In this document: piece by piece, positions 7,571 to 16,316 of the stretch
Layout of the letters: every line of letters starts with the position of its first letter
How positions within the stretch are numbered: the stretch's first letter is position 1
Assembly (NCBI RefSeq): GCF_002368415.1
Contig: NZ_AP018290.1
Coordinates: 7,803,717 to 7,867,716 of the forward strand
Direction of reading: 5' to 3'
DNA length: 64,000 bases
DNA from: Calothrix sp. NIES-4105
GTDB lineage: Bacteria > Cyanobacteriota > Cyanobacteriia > Cyanobacteriales > Nostocaceae
Program-made: the position numbers and the translations under genes
The notes under the pieces: model-generated
The model's database searches: none
Seen by the model: the letters and a program-made list of their open reading frames with translations, nothing else
What the model was told of the DNA's origin: nothing

Positions 7571-8179
7571 TTTCACACCTGATACTACTATTCAAAACGG
7601 AGATTGACTTTAGCCATGAAAGGCCAGTGTGAGCATTTCGAGACGCATTTTAAGCTTTTTTTGACACAAATACACAGTTTACCAGCAATATCACTATTAA
7701 TATCTCTACCAAAAAATGGGTACCTCTTGAATAGAGCAAAAGTCTAATTTAATTTATGCACTCAGAGAAAAATTTTTCTGTACATTTGTTCTATCAAAAA
7801 AAGATTAGCTTTCTAGCTCCAAATAGGTTACTTTTATACGTGGCGATATTTAGACATAAGCCCGCGCGACAAATTCCCTTTAGTGACATCGATTGCGTTT
7901 AGAAATTTAGTACATTTACATTATTTCGCTTGTAAATATTCATTACTCCGGGTCGTACTTTGCTTGCGAGTCAAATGGCGTGCGTATTGCGGTATTCGCT
8001 TTTTGAGTAATGAGTAAAAATTACGCTGCCTACTTAAGTAATGACGCTTGGATTTGGAAAGATTACACTGTGGATAATGGCTAGCTAGAGTTGCTAAAAA
8101 CAACACCCGTATACATGAAATCGAATAGTTAATCCCGTTAAACACTTCTAATTATCGAATCCTATATCAAAAGCTAATT
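7571..8179. other. Divergent intergenic region between the HlyD gene and the adenylate cyclase
   Basis: About 600 bp, AT-rich, between divergent genes, so it should contain both promoters. I could not pick a reliable -35/-10 pair by eye. A 74-codon minus-strand frame at 7921-8145 has no recognisable family features and I do not call it. Confidence 0.4.
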
Positions 8180-10759
8180 ATGTCTGTTGAACAACTTAGT
8201 TGCGGTAGTACTGCCGATTTAATAATTGGTGTTAGTAATCAAGACCGTGACTTGCAGCCAGCAGCTGCTATGGGTGCCCTCGCCAAACGTCAGGGAACAA
8301 TTTCTACTTTTTTGGCTCCGCTAACTCAAGACACTTTTAAACAGGTTGTCACGGAAGTTGAGCAAAAGCTATTGGTTGTCAACCAAACTCTATCGATGCT
8401 TGATTCGCATGGGTTTGAGACAATCTTGAAAGAGATGCTGCATTCTATCACACTTAAAACAGGTGAGCTACTAGGAGCAGACAGAACGACAATATTTTTA
8501 TTAGATGAAGAAAAACAGGAACTTTGGTCTATTGTTGCTGAAGGTGATGGCGCCAGTTCTTTAGAAATTCGCGTTCCTGCGAACAAAGGTATTGCCGGAG
8601 AAGTTAGCACACACAAAAGAGTTATTAATATTCCTTTTGATTTTTATGATGACCCGCGTTCAATATACGCGCAGCAACAAGAGAAACGCACGGGGTATCG
8701 TACCTACACAATGTTGGCACTGCCATTACTCAACGAACAAGGACAATTAGTTGCAGTAGTACAATTGCTCAATAAGTTAAAACCTTCGCACCGCACGACA
8801 GCACATTTATCAGAGCGAATTGATATACGAGGGTTTACTGTTGCTGATGAACAATTATTTCAAGAGTTTGCCCTGTCTATCCGGCTAATATTAGAATCTT
8901 CGCGCTCATTTTATGTCGCAACACAAAAACAACGCGCGGCAGCAGCATTGATGAAGGCGATAAAATCACTTAGTCAAAGCAGTTTAGATTTAGAAGAAAC
9001 CCTGAAACGGGTAATGGACGAGGCAAAAGAGTTAATGAACGCTGACCGCAGTACGCTGTGGTTATTAGACCGCGAGAAGAATGAGCTATGGACAAAAATC
9101 TCTCAAACTGACGGCTCGATGAAAGAGTTGCGCGTCCCGTTTGGTAAGGGGTTTGTTGGACAAGTTGCGGCATCAGGAAAGACTTTGAATATCATGTTCG
9201 ATTTATATGACCATCCTGACTCTAGTACAGCCAAGCAACTCGACCAACAAAATGGCTACCGTACTTGTAGCTTATTGTGTATGCCAGTATTTAATGCTGA
9301 CCAAGAATTAATAGGTGTTACTCAATTAGTCAATAAAAAGAAATCGGGAGATTTTGCGAATTATGACCCAGCAGACTGGCCTAAAGCTCCAGAATGTTTC
9401 CAAGCTAGCTTCGACCGTAACGACGAAGAATTTATGGAAGCATTTAATATCCAAGCTGGGGTAGCGCTACAAAACGCGAAATTGTTTGATACCGTTAAGC
9501 AGCAAGAACAGATGCAACGCGATATCCTACGCAGTCTTTCTAACGGTGTAATTTCCACTGATAAAGCTGGAAATATTATTGCTGCAAATGAAAGCGCTAA
9601 GAAAATACTCGGAGTTGAGACTCTTGACCGCTTGGAAGGCAGGGTGATAACGGATGTTATTAACATCAAGCAAGGTGACTTTAGCAAGTGGTGTCACAAC
9701 GCTTTACACGCTGCCGATAAAAAGCGAAGTCAGCAATACTATCCCGACCAAACCCTATTAATAAGTAATAACTCTGAACACAGCATTAATTTATCGATTA
9801 ATTCTATCGCTGATGTTAGCGACCACTCTTCAGTTCGAGGCGCCTTAGTGGTGATGGAAGACATTAGCGATGAAAAGCGTCTCAAGAGTACGATGTATCG
9901 CTATATGACGCAAGAGTTAGCGGAAGAATTACTCAAACTTGATGATGCGAAGTTAGGAGGAGACAGAAAAGATGTTTCAATTCTGTTTTCCGATATTCGT
10001 GGTTATACAACTTTGACAGAAAACCTCGAAGCTGAAGAAGTCGTGAGTATGCTCAACGAGTACTTCGAGTCAATGGTCGAAGCAGTATTTAAGCACAAAG
10101 GCACTCTCGATAAATATATCGGTGATGCGATAATGGCAGTGTTTGGTTCACCTCTACCTTTAGAACAACATGCATGGATGGCAGTGCAAACCTCCTTAGA
10201 AATGCGTCACCGTCTACGCGAGTTCAACCGTCGTCGTCATGCCATTAATAAGCCTCGCATCGATATTGGTATCGGTATTAACTCTGACACCGTTATCAGT
10301 GGTAATATTGGTTCGAGTAAGCGGATGGAATTTACTGCAATCGGTGATGGCGTGAATTTAGGCTCACGTTTAGAAAGTGTTAGTAAACACTACAGTTGTG
10401 ACATAATTATCAGTGATAACACGTACAAACCATGTCAAGACCATATCTGGGCGCGCGAACTTGATTACATTCGTGTTAAAGGTAGAAACGAACCTGTAGC
10501 AATATACGAACTAGTAGGTTTACGCACAGACCCAGTTGATAGTAAAAAGCTAGATTTAATCGAACACTATCATAAAGGGCGCCATTACTACCTAAATCGT
10601 GAATTCACCTTCGCAAAATGCGAGTTTAATAAAGCCTTGGAACTAAACCCACACGACCATGCAGCAATGCTCCATGTGCGACGATGTAACCATTGGTTAC
10701 AAAGTCCACCTTCAGACGCTGACTGGGATGAAGGTGTATGGACATTTAAAGATAAGTAA
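8180..10759 (+). CDS. cyaB: GAF-GAF-PAS class III adenylate cyclase, CyaB1/CyaB2-like
   Basis: An 859-residue cytoplasmic cyclase making cAMP, the same length as Anabaena CyaB1. Order: N-terminal tail; GAF-A (about 75-250, DRTTIFLLDEEKQELWSIVA, NIPFDFYDDP); GAF-B (about 270-440, DRSTLWLLDREKNELWTKIS, NIMFDLYDHPD), which in the family binds cAMP in GAF-A/B tandem modules; PAS (about 450-570); and the catalytic domain (about 595-780). The latter has metal Asp residues in SILFSDIRGYT (Asp605) and DKYIGDAIMAVFG, the adenine-selecting Lys in LDKYIGD and Thr in MEFTAIGDG, and NLGSRLES with the transition-state Asn/Arg pair. A short TPR-like tail follows. All catalytic residues appear intact. Family members are cAMP-autoregulated; a cNMP-binding kinase lies at 32714. 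Confidence 0.94.
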   Translation: MSVEQLSCGSTADLIIGVSNQDRDLQPAAAMGALAKRQGTISTFLAPLTQDTFKQVVTEVEQKLLVVNQTLSMLDSHGFETILKEMLHSITLKTGELLGADRTTIFLLDEEKQELWSIVAEGDGASSLEIRVPANKGIAGEVSTHKRVINIPFDFYDDPRSIYAQQQEKRTGYRTYTMLALPLLNEQGQLVAVVQLLNKLKPSHRTTAHLSERIDIRGFTVADEQLFQEFALSIRLILESSRSFYVATQKQRAAAALMKAIKSLSQSSLDLEETLKRVMDEAKELMNADRSTLWLLDREKNELWTKISQTDGSMKELRVPFGKGFVGQVAASGKTLNIMFDLYDHPDSSTAKQLDQQNGYRTCSLLCMPVFNADQELIGVTQLVNKKKSGDFANYDPADWPKAPECFQASFDRNDEEFMEAFNIQAGVALQNAKLFDTVKQQEQMQRDILRSLSNGVISTDKAGNIIAANESAKKILGVETLDRLEGRVITDVINIKQGDFSKWCHNALHAADKKRSQQYYPDQTLLISNNSEHSINLSINSIADVSDHSSVRGALVVMEDISDEKRLKSTMYRYMTQELAEELLKLDDAKLGGDRKDVSILFSDIRGYTTLTENLEAEEVVSMLNEYFESMVEAVFKHKGTLDKYIGDAIMAVFGSPLPLEQHAWMAVQTSLEMRHRLREFNRRRHAINKPRIDIGIGINSDTVISGNIGSSKRMEFTAIGDGVNLGSRLESVSKHYSCDIIISDNTYKPCQDHIWARELDYIRVKGRNEPVAIYELVGLRTDPVDSKKLDLIEHYHKGRHYYLNREFTFAKCEFNKALELNPHDHAAMLHVRRCNHWLQSPPSDADWDEGVWTFKDK

Positions 10760-10767
10760 ATATTATA

Positions 10768-10865
10768 TTTTGATCCCCGTTCCACACAAATTTGTGGGTA
10801 GAGACGCGATTTAATCACGTCTCTATGTGGTCTGAAATTATATAAAATCTTTAGGGGATCAAAGT
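10768..10865. repeat. Inverted-repeat unit containing a GTAGAGACGCGATT-type palindrome
   Basis: Outer arms TTTTGATCCCC (from 10768) and GGGGATCAAAG (to 10864) enclose two smaller hairpins: CCACACAAATTTGTGGG, and GTAGAGACGCGATTTAATCA with its arm CGTCTCTAT (10798-10826). The inner palindrome belongs to the family found perfectly in mnmE at 41635. Position just after the cyclase stop codon suggests terminator use as well. Confidence 0.6.
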
Positions 10866-10927
10866 ATGACAACATGTCTTTTGACTTCAGGCTATCACTA
10901 TTGGGATTCTAGAAATAAAATCCCATA

Positions 10928-11524
10928 ATGTATCTATCAAATCTCACCCTTAACCTAGGCTGGATAATCATTCTCGCCTCTATAATTTCTCCTGCTGCCG
11001 CTCACAACATCCAAGTCAAAGGAGACGTAGCCGGTCTTTGGCATATTGAACCAAACCATAGTCCCAAAGCTGGTGAAAATGCGAGAGCTTGGGTAGGACT
11101 GACTCGCAAAGGAGGAAAAATATTACCTCTTAGTCAAGCAAACTGTCAAATGGCGGTTTACTCAAAACCTCGTAAACCCAATGATAAACCTATCCTAGAG
11201 CCAGCCGTTCAAGCAATTAACGCAGAAAAATATCAGGGTATTCCCGGCGCCGATATTATTTTTCCTTCTGTTGGTCTTTACCAATTAGAGTTAAACTGCA
11301 CACCAAAAACAGAAGGCGATTTCCGCGCTTTTGAAATGAGTTATGATGTCACAGTCGCAACCGGAACCCCTTCCCAACCTTCCCCTCAAGTATCTCCACA
11401 AAAAGTAAGTGGCGCCAGTGCTGCAACAGAACCCCAAGAAACAAATGTTCTATCATTTGCGTTACCAGTTGTTATAGGATTGGGTGTTGTGGGAATCGCT
11501 GCGTGGTTTTTGAAAAAACGGTAA
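10928..11524 (+). CDS. Secreted, C-terminally membrane-anchored protein of unknown function
   Basis: A 198-residue protein. A signal peptide (residues about 1-25, ending SPAAAHN) precedes a soluble domain containing VAGLWHIEPNHSPKAGENAR and ELNCTPKTEGDFRAFEMSYD. A Pro/Ser/Thr-rich stretch (about 145-165) follows, then one C-terminal membrane segment (VLSFALPVVIGLGVVGIAAW) with a KKR tail. The topology is periplasmic domain on a stalk with a cytoplasmic basic tail. The domain looks like a small beta-sandwich of the sort found in FixH/YtkA-like proteins, but I do not recognise it with confidence. The ATG at 10928 gives a normal signal peptide. A MITE begins two bases after the stop codon. Confidence 0.75.
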   Translation: MYLSNLTLNLGWIIILASIISPAAAHNIQVKGDVAGLWHIEPNHSPKAGENARAWVGLTRKGGKILPLSQANCQMAVYSKPRKPNDKPILEPAVQAINAEKYQGIPGADIIFPSVGLYQLELNCTPKTEGDFRAFEMSYDVTVATGTPSQPSPQVSPQKVSGASAATEPQETNVLSFALPVVIGLGVVGIAAWFLKKR

Positions 11525-11525
11525 C

Positions 11526-11700
11526 TAGTAGTCTATGTCATAAGTTTTGGTAGGTTAGTTTGCAACGGATGCAACGGATATAACGGATGATTTATTTGTT
11601 ACAAACAAAGCACAGTAATTTAAAAATTCCCATCCGTTACATCCGTTTATCATCCGTTGCCAATTTTCCTACCTCTCAAATTTAATCACATGAACCACTA
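11526..11700. mobile_element. MITE with TA ends (copy 2), carrying a GCAACGGAT hairpin
   Basis: A 175-bp element with the same ends as 2760-2866. The left end reads GTAGTCTATGTCATAAGTTT; the right end, reverse complemented, reads GTGGTTCATGTGATTAAATT. TA is present at both boundaries. Unlike copy 1, its interior is occupied by a GCAACGGAT-family hairpin (11562-11660). It begins just after the stop codon of the secreted protein. Confidence 0.75.
11562..11660. repeat. GCAACGGAT hairpin repeat (copy 2)
   Basis: Left arm GCAACGGATGCAACGGATAT at 11562 and right arm ATCCGTTACATCCGTTTATC followed by ATCCGTTGC to 11660. The arms are built of a 9-base unit related to GTAACGGAT and are separated by an AT-rich loop. 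It is nested inside the MITE at 11526-11700. Confidence 0.75.
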
Positions 11701-11714
11701 GATAGGCGTAATAT

Positions 11715-11740
11715 ATAGACGTGATGTATCACGTCTCTAC
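11715..11740. repeat. GAGACGTGAT-type palindrome
   Basis: ATAGACGTGATGTATCACGT followed by CTCTAC, a slightly imperfect copy of the palindrome family that is perfect at 41635-41662. It lies just upstream of the ynfA start codon. Confidence 0.6.
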
Positions 11741-11746
11741 ATTCAG

Positions 11747-12073
11747 ATGATAATTAATTCGCTGTTTTATTTTATTGTCGCTGGATTATGTGAAATTGGC
11801 GGAGGTTATTTAGTTTGGTTGTGGTTACGAGAAAGTAAAAGTCCTGTTTTAGCTTTGCTAGGTTCTGCACTCCTTACTGTGTACGGGTTCGTTGCCACAA
11901 AACAACCTGCTAATTTTGGACGCGCGTATGCTGCTTATGGTGGTGTTTTTATTCTTTTGTCTATTATATGGGGCTGGAAAATTGATGGTGTGGCGCCGGA
12001 TAAGTTCGATTGGGTAGGTGCTACTATTGTATTTGCAGGCGTGTTAATAATGATGTACGCACCTCGAAACTAG
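11747..12073 (+). CDS. ynfA: YnfA/UPF0060 family small membrane protein
   Basis: A 108-residue protein with four membrane segments, all the length the family needs. Typical motifs are [20 protein letters not shown] near the N-terminus, [19 protein letters not shown] in the middle and [18 protein letters not shown] before the last helix. These inner-membrane proteins resemble small multidrug-resistance transporters, but their substrate is unsettled. The ATG at 11747 follows a palindromic repeat by six bases, and no strong ribosome site is seen. It is isolated from its neighbours, with a toxin-antitoxin pair 60 bp downstream. Confidence 0.93.
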   Translation: MIINSLFYFIVAGLCEIGGGYLVWLWLRESKSPVLALLGSALLTVYGFVATKQPANFGRAYAAYGGVFILLSIIWGWKIDGVAPDKFDWVGATIVFAGVLIMMYAPRN

Positions 12074-12133
12074 TTAAGTCATAATATAAATACTACTTTA
12101 CATGTATTTTTACTCATCAAAAATGATAATTTT

Positions 12134-12382
12134 ATGACCAAGACAGAAATTGTTGAAGCACTAAAAAAAATGACGACTGAAGAGCGTTTGGAATTAATTG
12201 AAACCGCATCGAAAATGATACGTGAAGAGATTTATACAAATTCTGAAATTAATGCCCATAAACAAGTTAGCCTCGCTGAAGCTGCTGAAATCATGCGTCC
12301 TTTTTACGAGGAAGGCAGTGAATTCGTAGTTTTTGCAGACCAGGACACAGAAGACTTTTATGAGTATGAAGATTATGCTTAG
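12134..12382 (+). CDS. Antitoxin of a MazEF-like pair
   Basis: An 82-residue acidic protein, MTKTEIVEALKKMTTEERLE with a central helical stretch and an extended acidic C-terminus (DQDTEDFYEYEDYA). It lies directly upstream of, and overlaps, a MazF/PemK toxin. Small, acidic, helical at the N-terminus and disordered at the C-terminus is what an antitoxin of this type looks like; it does not resemble a classical MazE AbrB domain. Assignment rests mainly on position. Confidence 0.72.
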   Translation: MTKTEIVEALKKMTTEERLELIETASKMIREEIYTNSEINAHKQVSLAEAAEIMRPFYEEGSEFVVFADQDTEDFYEYEDYA

Positions 12383-12719
12383 AGGTCAAATTTGGCTTTT
12401 TAATGCTGACCCTACAGTTGGTGATGAAATAGCTAAAACTCGTCCAGCAGTTATTGTTAGTAATGATGAAATAGGCATTTTACGCCTAAAAGTTATTGTT
12501 CCAATTACCAATTGGAATGATGCTTTTGCTACAATACCCTGGATGGTAAGGTTAGAACCCACATCAGACAACGGATTGAGTAAAATTTCTGCTGCTGATA
12601 CATTTCAAGTTCGTTCAATTTCTGAGCAAAGATTAATTCGCCAAGTAGGAGCTTTATCAGACGAGTATATGCAAAATATTAGTGTAGCCCTATCGGTCGT
12701 TTTGAAAATAAATATATGA
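12375..12719 (+). CDS. MazF/PemK-family mRNA interferase toxin
   Basis: A roughly 114-residue endoribonuclease toxin. MLRGQIWLFNADPTVGDEIA followed by KTRPAVIVSNDEIG is the family's N-terminal beta core with the conserved Arg-Pro. VIVPITNW and the AADTFQVRSI segment (Thr/Asp near the active site) complete it. Starts are possible at 12366 (MKIMLRG) or 12375. The second overlaps the antitoxin stop by eight bases, has a GAAG ahead, and gives the family's usual N-terminus, so it is preferred. The reading frame is intact, so this is one of the few complete toxin-antitoxin pairs in the window. Confidence 0.9.
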   Translation: MLRGQIWLFNADPTVGDEIAKTRPAVIVSNDEIGILRLKVIVPITNWNDAFATIPWMVRLEPTSDNGLSKISAADTFQVRSISEQRLIRQVGALSDEYMQNISVALSVVLKINI

Positions 12720-12767
12720 TAATTTTATTCATTGGAGTTACAGTGCCTGTTTTTAATTAATATAGGT

Positions 12768-13382
12768 ATGCGTGAGAAAATAGTTACCCAAGAATATGAC
12801 CAAGTAGCGAAGATTTATGACCGACGTTGGAATAGCTACAATACGAAAACGCTAACTTTTCTGAAAAATTGGGCAGATATTCCACCCCAAGCGACAGTAT
12901 TAGATGTTGGTTGTGGAACGGGTGAGTTTGAAAGTTTTATTATACGTGATAATCCTAATCAGCAAATTACAGGTGTAGATATTTCTGAACAAATGTTACT
13001 TGTTGCTAGGCAGAAATTTATCGCACATCCTAACGTATCCTTTCAAATAGCAGGCGCCTCAAATTTACCTTTTGCGAATCACAGCTTTGATATAGTAGTA
13101 TCTGCTAGTGCATTTCATTTTTTTGATGACCCAGTTGCAGCATTAGCAGAAATAAAGCGGGTATTAAAACCAGATGGAAAAGTATTTATTTTAGATTGGT
13201 GTAAAGACTACTTTTTTTGCCGTTTGATTGACCTATACCTAAAAATGTTTAATCCTGCCCATGAACGTTGTTATACCCAAGCAGAATTTCATGAGTTACT
13301 AACATCAGCAAATTTTAATATTCAACGCGCGGCTAAATTTCATTTTGATGTAATCTGGGGCATGATGGTTGTAGAACTGTAG
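12768..13382 (+). CDS. Class I SAM-dependent methyltransferase (methyltransferase type 11)
   Basis: About 204 residues. Motif I VLDVGCGTGEFE, motif II GVDISEQMLLVARQKF, PFANHSFDIVVSASAFHFF and LKPDGKVFILDW mark the Rossmann-type methyltransferase fold. The substrate is unknown; UbiE/arsenite-type relatives share this pattern. The frame is open from 12732, but MREKIVTQEYDQVAKIYDRR at 12768 is the usual N-terminus for these proteins. The preceding toxin ends 48 bases upstream; no functional link is evident. Confidence 0.85.
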   Translation: MREKIVTQEYDQVAKIYDRRWNSYNTKTLTFLKNWADIPPQATVLDVGCGTGEFESFIIRDNPNQQITGVDISEQMLLVARQKFIAHPNVSFQIAGASNLPFANHSFDIVVSASAFHFFDDPVAALAEIKRVLKPDGKVFILDWCKDYFFCRLIDLYLKMFNPAHERCYTQAEFHELLTSANFNIQRAAKFHFDVIWGMMVVEL

Positions 13383-13441
13383 GTTGGGCAACGCTTTAGC
13401 GGAACCCAGCATCATCTAAATCTATCGTTAGAGTGAATAAT

Positions 13442-13521
13442 TTTTTCTTCTCTGTGAACTCTGCGTCTCTGTGGTAAAAATAATTACTTGACTGCACATC
13501 TGGGACAGATGTGCTACAATT
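13442..13521. repeat. Dispersed intergenic repeat (CTCTGTGGTAAAAA / CACATCTG...CAGATGTG), copy 1
   Basis: TTCTCTGTGAACTCTGCGTC, TCTGTGGTAAAAAT, then a hairpin GCACATCTGGGACAGATGTG. The same order (TTCTCTGTG..., CTCTGTGGTAAAAA, GCACATCTGAGGACAGATGT) recurs at 44400-44475. A related TTTACCACAGAGACACACAG in reverse orientation is near 31570. It lies between two convergent genes. Confidence 0.6.
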
Positions 13522-13522
13522 A

Positions 13523-14773
13523 TTATGCTACCCAGATATTTCTGGAAAACCTGATAGCAAAACTAGCGAGTACAATTGCAAAATATATTAAAGTTGGTAG
13601 TCCCCAGCGACTGTGACGAGATAGTAATATTCCAAAGGCAATTGCAATTGATACGATACCATATGCAAAACGCTCTGTGGCTACAATGCTGCCTGAAAAG
13701 AAAACTAGTAGCAGTGAAAAAATACAGTAGGTAAGTACAACAGGACGAAGTTCGGGGAGCAAATGCCATAATAGATAGCTACCACCAAAAACCATGTAAG
13801 TTTTTACAAACCCATCTCCCCATAGTAGCCACATCCACGTTAATAAAATAAAACCGATACATGCTGAAACTACTTTATTTAGTTGCTGGTGTCGGCGCCA
13901 CAATAAATATACTCCCACACAAATCAAAACAAATTGGACTAGGTGAAATGGATTTTTCAGCGTGTAATTACTCCAGTTTATCGAACCAAAGGCGCCACGA
14001 ATAAAATTTAGTCCCCAACCACGTAAGTCAACACCAGCAGCAGAACGATGTCCAAAAGCTGCTTGTGCTGTTAAAAAAGCTAACGGGTCGCCAAATTTTA
14101 CTGCACAATACGCACTATATAATAAAAACCCAATACTACTTACACCTGCTGTAACATAAGCTTTTATACCTCTTTTTTCCTGCCAAGCTAAAAATAAATA
14201 TGTTGGAATTAATGTAATACCTGTAAGTCGAGTCGCTGTTGTTAAGGCGCCCCAAAAAGCAGCCCCTACATATTTATTTTTATCAAAAGCTCGTAAGGAT
14301 AAACTACTCAACAGCAAAAATAACCCTTCAGTATAAGTAACGGTGCCATAAAGTGATAAAGGACACCAAGTTAAAGCGGCAACTGTCCAGCGCGCGGCTT
14401 TGATATTATGCCGTTCGCTAACCCAATGGTATATTGTGATTAACGCTCCTAAAAATGCCAAATTATTTACTAATGTTCCAGCAAACCCAAACGGCAACCC
14501 TAATTTCATTACTGCCCAAGTGATAGTAGGATACAAGGGGAAGAAAGGAACGGAATGTAAACGACCATCGTTAACAAATTCATAACCTGAAGTTGCTATT
14601 TGTTGATACCATACTCCGTCCCAACGCGCGAAAGCATCCCATCCCCACGTTGCTATATGCTCCCCTTTTGATATCGAGGGAGCAATTAACTGCATGGCAA
14701 TTACAATGAATATTCGACTACAGAACCATAAAACTAAAATAAACTTCAAGCCGCTTGCTTTTGATAAAAACAT
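13523..14773 (-). CDS. PIG-V-like mannosyltransferase, integral membrane (COG5542)
   Basis: A 416-residue polytopic membrane protein with about ten hydrophobic helices. The N-terminal lumenal-type loop has WGWDAFARWDGVWYQQIATS followed by GYEF, the hallmark acidic/WDG motif of PIG-V and bacterial relatives that use lipid-linked sugar donors. VPFFPLYP and GTVTYTEGLFLLLSSLSLRA with TATRLTG are also typical. It probably transfers a hexose from polyprenyl phosphate to an envelope glycan outside the membrane. It stands alone between the methyltransferase and an Rpn-like gene, transcribed toward the former. Donor and acceptor cannot be read from the sequence. Confidence 0.85.
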   Translation of the reverse strand: MFLSKASGLKFILVLWFCSRIFIVIAMQLIAPSISKGEHIATWGWDAFARWDGVWYQQIATSGYEFVNDGRLHSVPFFPLYPTITWAVMKLGLPFGFAGTLVNNLAFLGALITIYHWVSERHNIKAARWTVAALTWCPLSLYGTVTYTEGLFLLLSSLSLRAFDKNKYVGAAFWGALTTATRLTGITLIPTYLFLAWQEKRGIKAYVTAGVSSIGFLLYSAYCAVKFGDPLAFLTAQAAFGHRSAAGVDLRGWGLNFIRGAFGSINWSNYTLKNPFHLVQFVLICVGVYLLWRRHQQLNKVVSACIGFILLTWMWLLWGDGFVKTYMVFGGSYLLWHLLPELRPVVLTYCIFSLLLVFFSGSIVATERFAYGIVSIAIAFGILLSRHSRWGLPTLIYFAIVLASFAIRFSRNIWVA

Positions 14774-15146
14774 CGTAAAATCCGGCGCTACTTTATCTTT
14801 TAACGATAGTTCCCATTTATACGATGCCGCTGGGTGATAGTATCAAAAGCATCTGTGGGCAACTGTGAGGTTAGTCTATTTTGTATATAATAACTTGTAA
14901 AGATAAAAACATATAGCGTTACTATTTTATTTTTGAAATATATGTAAGGTGGGCACTGCCCACAGATGCGGGTACGCGCGTAAACCGGAGGTTTAAGAGT
15001 AGGGATTTGTTCAATTATTAAATCGGATTCCTATAGCTTATATTTTCTTCAAGATTTATTAATTAAGTATTTGATTGTATTCAACTCATTAGAGAATAAA
15101 AACTTGGTGATGAAAGGAACCCAGGCTCTGTATCTGTTAAAATTCA
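14774..15146. other. Divergent intergenic region
   Basis: About 370 bp, AT-rich, between divergent genes. It contains a short hairpin GGTGGGCACTGCCCACAG near 14950. I see no gene; promoters for both neighbours must lie here but are not resolvable by eye. Confidence 0.4.
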
Positions 15147-16055
15147 ATGACGAAAAACCCTTTTGATCAGTTCTCAAAGCAATTTTTCAAGGAATGTCTA
15201 TCATCATTAGGTGAGGTGAAAATTAGTGAGGAAATTCCTGGAGAGTCAAGATTTGTTGATATTTGGTTTATTCCATCACTTCAGGCGCCTACTGACAGCC
15301 AATTTGATTTGGGTATTTTAGCAAGAATTGCTGAAACCCCCTGTTTATTGGAACCGTTCCGCAACCAACCAACAAAGCTAGAAATTCGTAGTTGTCTTGC
15401 AAAGTTATTTCACCTAGAAGCAGAAATTCGACGCGAAACTCGACGAGACGAAGACACGTTATCTGAGGATGAACTTCCACGGTTATGGATTATTGCAACC
15501 TCTTGTTCAGATGAACTACTGAGTAAATTACCTGCTTATAGAGACTCTTCTTGGCCTAATGGTATTTATTTTGCAGGAGAAGTACTTTTAACTCGGATTG
15601 TCGCTATCGACAAATTACCAGCTACTCCCGAAACACTTTGGTTAAGAATTTTGGGTAAAGGTTTGATTCAGAAGCAAGCTGTTGACGATGTGGTGGCTTT
15701 ACCAAAAGGAAATCCCAAGCGTTCTAAGATTTTATCTCTACTCTACAACTGGAAGATTAATATGGAAATAAGCAAAGAGATTGATATTGAAGATAAAGAA
15801 GAGTTAATTATGAATTTATCACAAGCTTACTTAGAGTGGGAGCAAGAAACCGTAGAGCGCGGTAAAGAGATTGGTAAGGAGCAAGGGCAACGCCAGGTTG
15901 TGGAAAACTTGCTCATGTTTCGCTTTGGTTCATTAGACCCAGAACTCCAAGCAATTATTGCATCGATCTTGGCACTGTCTCCATCAGAATTTACCCCTAT
16001 GTTAATGCAATTGTCTCGCGAGGAATTAATAACCAGATTCGCCACGCAAAACTAA
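15147..16055 (+). CDS. Rpn-family/DUF4351 protein (putative recombination-promoting nuclease relative)
   Basis: A 302-residue protein. MTKNPFDQFSKQFFKECLSS, followed by SRFVDIWFIP, corresponds to the PD-(D/E)XK-like N-terminal half seen in cyanobacterial proteins often mislabelled flagellar assembly protein H. The C-terminus (about 235-302) carries EQGQRQVVENLLMFRFGSLD and SREELI, the DUF4351 helical module preceded by a charged coil (EWEQETVERGKEIGKEQGQR). Such proteins are abundant and multicopy in filamentous cyanobacteria. The catalytic Glu/Lys of the nuclease fold are not obvious here, so activity is uncertain. The ATG at 15147 is the only good start. Confidence 0.8.
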   Translation: MTKNPFDQFSKQFFKECLSSLGEVKISEEIPGESRFVDIWFIPSLQAPTDSQFDLGILARIAETPCLLEPFRNQPTKLEIRSCLAKLFHLEAEIRRETRRDEDTLSEDELPRLWIIATSCSDELLSKLPAYRDSSWPNGIYFAGEVLLTRIVAIDKLPATPETLWLRILGKGLIQKQAVDDVVALPKGNPKRSKILSLLYNWKINMEISKEIDIEDKEELIMNLSQAYLEWEQETVERGKEIGKEQGQRQVVENLLMFRFGSLDPELQAIIASILALSPSEFTPMLMQLSREELITRFATQN

Positions 16056-16075
16056 AAAACACTATTTTTTATGTT

Positions 16076-16105
16076 TAGGGTAAGTAGAAATACTTTTACC
16101 CTATC
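16076..16105. terminator. Possible terminator hairpin after the DUF4351 gene
   Basis: AGGGTAAGTAGAAATACTTT followed by TACCCT forms a stem with a short loop about 20 bases after the stop codon. A clear T-run is not present downstream, so function is uncertain. Confidence 0.3.
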
Positions 16106-16316
16106 AGGGAAAAAACGCAAAGGGCGGGCGCCAATTGCACCACCCCCACCAACAGAAGCACCGAGCGGGAGCATCCCAACAAACTAGAAACCGGGCTTTT
16201 TTACAGGAAATCGGTTTAAAGTTAGCGTACATCGTTTCTTCAATTTTTTGACACAACAATGCAACATTATCTTCTTAAGATGGACTGCATTACCATTCTT
16301 GCCACTGCTAAATTTT

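Noticed and set aside
7921-8145. A 74-codon minus-strand frame between the HlyD gene and the cyclase
   Set aside because: Composition and sequence have no family features, there is no ribosome site, and it lies in a divergent promoter region.
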